From Candidatus Desulfarcum epimagneticum (GTDB lineage: Bacteria; Desulfobacterota; Desulfobacteria; Desulfobacterales; CR-1), in the NCBI GenBank assembly GCA_900659855.1, contig CAACVI010000023.1:186001-250000 (forward strand): a DNA stretch of 64,000 nucleotides. Reading direction: 5' to 3'. Positions within the stretch are counted from its first letter, which is position 1; each line of letters starts with the position of its first letter. Shown here piece after piece: positions 60,937 to 64,000 of this stretch. The position numbers were made by a program, and so were the translations under genes. A model generated the notes under the pieces. It did no database searches, was not told where the DNA came from, and saw nothing but the letters and a program-made list of their open reading frames with translations.

Positions 60937-61238
60937 TGAAAAAAACAAATCCGAATGAGCTTAAACCCATGGACCGGGAAGAGGCAGACCTGATGGAATC
61001 CATTGAAAGTGTCGAATGGCGGCCGGTTCAAGATATCGTCCGGGAGAAAGAAAAGGCCATGACGGCGGCCCGGAACACATTGAAAAAGGATAAGCGAATT
61101 AATTTACGTTTGACGCAAAAGGATTATCATCAAATTCAGATTAAGGCCATTGAAGAGGGCATCCCTTACCAGACGCTTATTTCCAGCATCGTGCATAAAT
61201 ATCTCAACGGCTCCCTGGCTCCAAAGGCGTCTGCCTGA
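60936..61238 (+). CDS. BrnA/CopG-like ribbon-helix-helix antitoxin
   Basis: This 100-residue protein has a disordered acidic N-terminus (ELKPMDREEADLMESIESVEW) and a C-terminal ribbon-helix-helix (INLRLTQKDYHQIQIKAIEEG and YQTLISSIVHKYLNG). It should bind and neutralise the upstream toxin and repress the promoter at 60632. GAGGG is placed better for the second of two ATG codons. Confidence 0.72.
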   Translation: MKKTNPNELKPMDREEADLMESIESVEWRPVQDIVREKEKAMTAARNTLKKDKRINLRLTQKDYHQIQIKAIEEGIPYQTLISSIVHKYLNGSLAPKASA

Positions 61239-61291
61239 CATGTCTGTTTTTGATTCTCCCCACCCCTCATTTTGGAATAAATAGTTGCCCC

Positions 61292-61597
61292 ATGGCCGAT
61301 AAAACAATCAGGAAAAGCGAATTGGACAAACCGGAGCGTTCGATGAGAAAGGTGGTGGACGCCTGCGCCGATTGCGATTGCTGCCGCCACATCATGGACA
61401 CGAGCTGCTTTTTTTTCCCCGAGATGTACCGGCTGTGGGACCGGGAGAGGGAGACCGGGGAGAAAATCGCCCCCGCGGAGCTTCGGCGTCTGGCGGACCT
61501 GTGCCATGACCGCGCGCTGTGCCCGCGATCCAATATCCGCGAAGACATTATCCCGGGCAAAACCGCCGGGGCCCTTTCCCATCAGACGCTTGGCTGA
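61292..61597 (+). pseudogene. Decayed, truncated copy of the FeS protein encoded at 63464
   Basis: The 101-codon frame shares its first about 85 codons nearly identically with the gene at 63464 (MADKTIR..., CADCDCCRHIMDTSC, FFFPEMYRLWDRERETGEK). At the second Cys cluster the intact copy reads CHYCALCPCPNIRED, while this copy reads CHDRALCPRSNIRED: three key residues are changed and two Cys are lost. It then diverges (IIPGKTAGALSHQTLG) and stops. Homology also covers about 18 bases before the start codon. A remnant of a duplication is the best explanation. Confidence 0.72.
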
Positions 61598-61705
61598 AAC
61601 GATTTCTTGACATTTTTTTATCTGCGCTTTAATCTAAACGAGGTGTCCATAGAAGCCATGAATGGGGGCGTTAGGGTTCATGTTTCGAATGAGGAACCCA
61701 TTCAA

Positions 61706-61759
61706 ATGAAAGCCATTGACACAAATGTCTTATTTTTAATCGTGGAGATAAACGCTTAA
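61706..61759 (+). pseudogene. Possible PIN-domain (VapC) start remnant
   Basis: The short frame MKAIDTNVLFLIVEINA resembles the first strand of a VapC toxin (metal-binding Asp in the D-T-N motif) and then stops. Only 17 codons, so low weight. Confidence 0.3.
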
Positions 61760-61773
61760 AAACCGTTAAGACG

Positions 61774-63258
61774 GTGTCGCGGGAGATAGACAAGGCGTGG
61801 CGCTTGTCGGAGAATGAGGCCATACATATAATGAGTTCAAACGATGAATATCAATGGTGTTCGTGGTGCCACAAAAAAACAACCCATAGATTGGTTAAGA
61901 AAAATTATTTAACAAGGAATGAATATCAGTGTTCCTCTTGTGGAAATTATACTGTCCAGTGCAGATACTGCGAAAACATGGCGACATTCAAGCCGTCAAA
62001 TCAACACAAAGACGGTTTTGTAAGTTCCATTAAAGAAAACTGGGCAAGCGAGCTGTGCGCGGAGCATGATGGGACAATATCAGATTTCAAAAAGCTGAAT
62101 CACAAACTCAGTGATTTAGAGGAATATGAGGTCATTTTTGATAAGGCCAAATGGAATTTGGCAAAAGGCGGTAAAATTGCCGGCGGGATGCTTGCCGGGG
62201 TTTCTGTTTTTTGTCCTGTGACATACCTGGCCGCGCCTGGCCTTGTGTCCGCATTGGGAGCGACTGGTTTTTTGGGCGCGGGCGGCGCAATGGGCGCGGG
62301 GGGCGCCATGGGGGCCATGGGAGCGGGCGGCGCGATGGGCGCTTTAAGCGGCGCGGCTCTGACAAGCGCGTCTTTGGTCGCTTTGGGGCATGGCGGCGTC
62401 GCCGGCGGGGTTTCTTTTATTTCGGCGGCGGGATCCGCTTTAGGCGGAGCGCAAGGCGCTGTGGTGAGCAACAATTATTTCGGGGCGATTAAAGATTTCA
62501 AAATAGCTAAAATTAAAAATGGAACAGGCCCGGCGCTAATTTTTTTTAATGGTTTTTTATCCCAAAAGCGTCAAGACTCACGCGATTGGGTCAAGGCTGT
62601 TTCAGATCAATATCCATCTAATCCATATTATTACGTGACCTGGGAATCCAAGTCGCTATACAAAATGGGCGGTTTGATTGGAAGAAAAGTGGGGGGGGAA
62701 GCTTTTAAGAAGTTGATTTTTGAGTTGATGAAAAGAGGAAGCAAATCATTCGCTAAAAAATTAAATCCATTGAGCTGGGCGCAAACAGTCGCCGAGTTGA
62801 TGGGAAATCCATGGCATACCTCAATGGTCAAGGCCTCAATGACAGGAATATTATTGGCTGATTTGATTGCAAGAACCCACAATCCCAACGGTTACATTCT
62901 AATGGGCCATTCACTTGGCTCAAGAGTGATTTATTATCTCCTTTGCGCATTATCCACCCAAAAAGCGTCACAAATAAATGACGTGTACCTGTTGGGAGGG
63001 GCGGTTGACCGAAAAGACGCTGAAGGGTGGACAAATGCGATTAAAGCGGTCAAGGGAAAGATAATCAATTGTTATTCAAATCATGACAGCACGCTAAAGT
63101 TTCTATATCGGGGCGCAAACGCTCTTTCAAGCTCGCCGATCGGACTTGGAGATATAGAGGTTTCGGACAGCAAAATCATCAATAAAGATGTGACTTCGAT
63201 TATTGGGGGACATATGGAATATAAAGAAAAATTCAATAAAATTCTTGATAATCTTTGA
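61774..63258 (+). CDS. DUF726/TMCO4-like alpha/beta hydrolase with zinc ribbons and glycine zipper
   Basis: This 494-residue protein has three CxxC pairs near the N-terminus (CSWC at 29, CSSC at 53, CRYC at 63). A long Gly/Ala/Met-rich hydrophobic stretch (about 133-232; repeats of GGAMGA) could insert in membranes. The C-terminal half is a hydrolase with GHSLGS (Ser380), NHDST (Asp438) and GGHMEY (His480) as a complete catalytic triad. GTG at 61774 has no clear ribosome site; ATG at 61831 is the alternative. The gene lies between two copies of another gene and next to a MITE. A membrane-acting lipase-type effector is plausible but unproven. Confidence 0.65.
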   Translation: MSREIDKAWRLSENEAIHIMSSNDEYQWCSWCHKKTTHRLVKKNYLTRNEYQCSSCGNYTVQCRYCENMATFKPSNQHKDGFVSSIKENWASELCAEHDGTISDFKKLNHKLSDLEEYEVIFDKAKWNLAKGGKIAGGMLAGVSVFCPVTYLAAPGLVSALGATGFLGAGGAMGAGGAMGAMGAGGAMGALSGAALTSASLVALGHGGVAGGVSFISAAGSALGGAQGAVVSNNYFGAIKDFKIAKIKNGTGPALIFFNGFLSQKRQDSRDWVKAVSDQYPSNPYYYVTWESKSLYKMGGLIGRKVGGEAFKKLIFELMKRGSKSFAKKLNPLSWAQTVAELMGNPWHTSMVKASMTGILLADLIARTHNPNGYILMGHSLGSRVIYYLLCALSTQKASQINDVYLLGGAVDRKDAEGWTNAIKAVKGKIINCYSNHDSTLKFLYRGANALSSSPIGLGDIEVSDSKIINKDVTSIIGGHMEYKEKFNKILDNL

Positions 63259-63270
63259 TGGTTTTACTTA

Positions 63271-63410
63271 GGGCTCGCTCAAAAATAACCTTACATTTTG
63301 GAAACCCATTCATCGAAGCCTGACCACGTTATGAAAACTCGGCATATCCCGATATGCCTCAAGTTTTCACGCCTTGTCAGACAGGCGACTTAACTCCCAA
63401 AATTGTAAAC
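63271..63410. mobile_element. MITE-like element, truncated second copy
   Basis: The sequence matches 53722-53861 with few differences, including the left terminal repeat GGGCTCGCTCAAAAA and the internal palindromes, but the right terminal repeat is missing. It begins 13 bases after the DUF726-like gene. Confidence 0.75.
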
Positions 63411-63463
63411 CCATTTCCGCCCTCAATTTCCAGCCAATCCATTCCGCCATAAATATTTGACCC

Positions 63464-64000
63464 ATGGCCGATAAAACAATCAGGAGAAGCAAATTGGACA
63501 AACCGGAGCGTTCGATGAGAAAGGTGGTGGACGCCTGCGCCGATTGCGATTGCTGCCGCCACATCATGGACACGAGCTGCTTTTTCTTCCCCGAGATGTA
63601 CCGGCTGTGGGACCGGGAGCGGGAGACCGGGGAGAAAATCGCCCCCGCGGAGCTTCGGCGTCTGGCGGACCTGTGCCATTACTGCGCGCTGTGCCCGTGC
63701 CCCAATATCCGCGAAGACATCATCATGGCCAAAACCCTTTTTATACAAAGGGATGGCCTTGACCCGCGCATTCGAATCCTTGAGGATGTCGAGCGGGTGG
63801 GCAAAGTATGCGGGGCTTTTCCCCGTATTTCCAACTTTTTGCTCCAGAGCCGAACCGCCGGAAACGGGCTGAAAAAGGCCGCGGGCATCCATCCGAAACG
63901 AAAAATCCCGGTTTTCCCCAAAGAAAATTTTCCGGAATGGGCCAGACAGCGGGGCCTTCATGAGAAATCCCCCGGGGAAAACAAAAACAAAGTGGCCTAT
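63464..64000 (+). CDS. Fe-S cluster protein, GlpC/heterodisulfide-reductase-type N-terminus (partial)
   Basis: The open frame from ATG 63464 continues past the right edge (179 codons shown). It has two Cys clusters, CADCDCCRHIMDTSC near residue 25 and CHYCALCPCPNIRED near residue 75, followed by MAKTLFIQRDGLDPRIRILEDVERVGK. This layout is found at the start of large FeS oxidoreductases of the GlpC/HdrD type in Desulfobacterota. The decayed copy at 61292 is nearly identical up to residue 85. The rest of the gene is outside the window, so the complete function is open. Confidence 0.62.
   Translation, partial: MADKTIRRSKLDKPERSMRKVVDACADCDCCRHIMDTSCFFFPEMYRLWDRERETGEKIAPAELRRLADLCHYCALCPCPNIREDIIMAKTLFIQRDGLDPRIRILEDVERVGKVCGAFPRISNFLLQSRTAGNGLKKAAGIHPKRKIPVFPKENFPEWARQRGLHEKSPGENKNKVAY

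Noticed and set aside
63367-63961. Minus-strand frames opposite the partial FeS gene
   Set aside because: The plus-strand frame has conserved Cys clusters and runs to the edge; the minus frames are mirror artefacts, repeated identically opposite the decayed copy.

Overview
The window looks like a chromosome segment from a strictly anaerobic Gram-negative bacterium of the Desulfobacterota, probably Desulfobacteraceae or a close relative. The evidence is an outer-membrane system (LptD, beta-barrels, lipoproteins), an EtfAB / FeS quinone oxidoreductase / acyl-CoA dehydrogenase set under a TetR regulator, rubrerythrin with a small ferredoxin, high GC with GC-rich codon use, and a likely selenocysteine codon. 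No rRNA, tRNA or CRISPR array was recognised.

Layout. 1-3986 (minus): a Yej-type peptide ABC transporter with two separate ATPases. 4141-7201: two tandem passenger-less autotransporter-type barrel proteins with strong promoters and terminators. 7279-13728: surface-polysaccharide genes (GT2 plus DUF2304, a polytopic TMTC-like protein, bactofilin, an epimerase, a sugar nucleotidyltransferase, a GmhA-like SIS isomerase and a specialised NusG paralogue). 13807-23982: IHF/HU, holB, a PSP1 protein, metG, then kdnA-kdnB (8-amino-Kdo synthesis) and a giant GlmS-like amidotransferase. 24034-25604: a BglII-family restriction-modification pair. 25626-28287 (minus): U32 protein, rfbD, lipoprotein. 28485-35075 (minus): etfA, etfB, the quinone oxidoreductase, the acyl-CoA dehydrogenase and their TetR-type regulator with a FadR-like operator. 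35331-44247: a thioesterase, rfbC/rfbA, a queuosine-tRNA mannosyltransferase-like protein, a KptA-like protein, lptD and a heptose-kinase-like GHMP kinase. 44308-49318: AIPR defence protein, rRNA methyltransferase, cupin, rubrerythrin, ferredoxin, YiiX-like hydrolase. 49663-53663: an OYE/dienoyl-CoA reductase-type enzyme, CsaA, a small barrel and a CueP-like protein. 53722-64000: a lower-GC accessory tail with a MITE-like repeat in two copies, an HTH regulator, a type IIG restriction enzyme, an Mrr-type nuclease, a BrnTA-like toxin-antitoxin pair, a decayed gene copy and a DUF726-like hydrolase.

The most notable observation is at 53115-53663. A CueP (periplasmic copper-binding) reading frame is interrupted by one in-frame TGA exactly where the family has a conserved cysteine. 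The frame stays open and conserved afterwards, and a compact stem-loop of the size and spacing of a bacterial SECIS element follows the TGA. The simplest reading is a selenocysteine-containing CueP. Other points of interest are the GlmS-like protein with an internalised catalytic cysteine and a helical insert beside kdnAB, the DUF726-like protein with zinc ribbons and a glycine-zipper membrane segment, nested palindromic repeats, and the defence genes scattered through the window.

Functionally, the glycan genes (kdnAB, rfbACD, heptose-type genes, LptD, GTs, NusG-like factor) point to an elaborate lipopolysaccharide or capsule. The etf block passes electrons from fatty-acid beta-oxidation to the menaquinone pool. 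The accessory tail carries most signs of recent gene flow.
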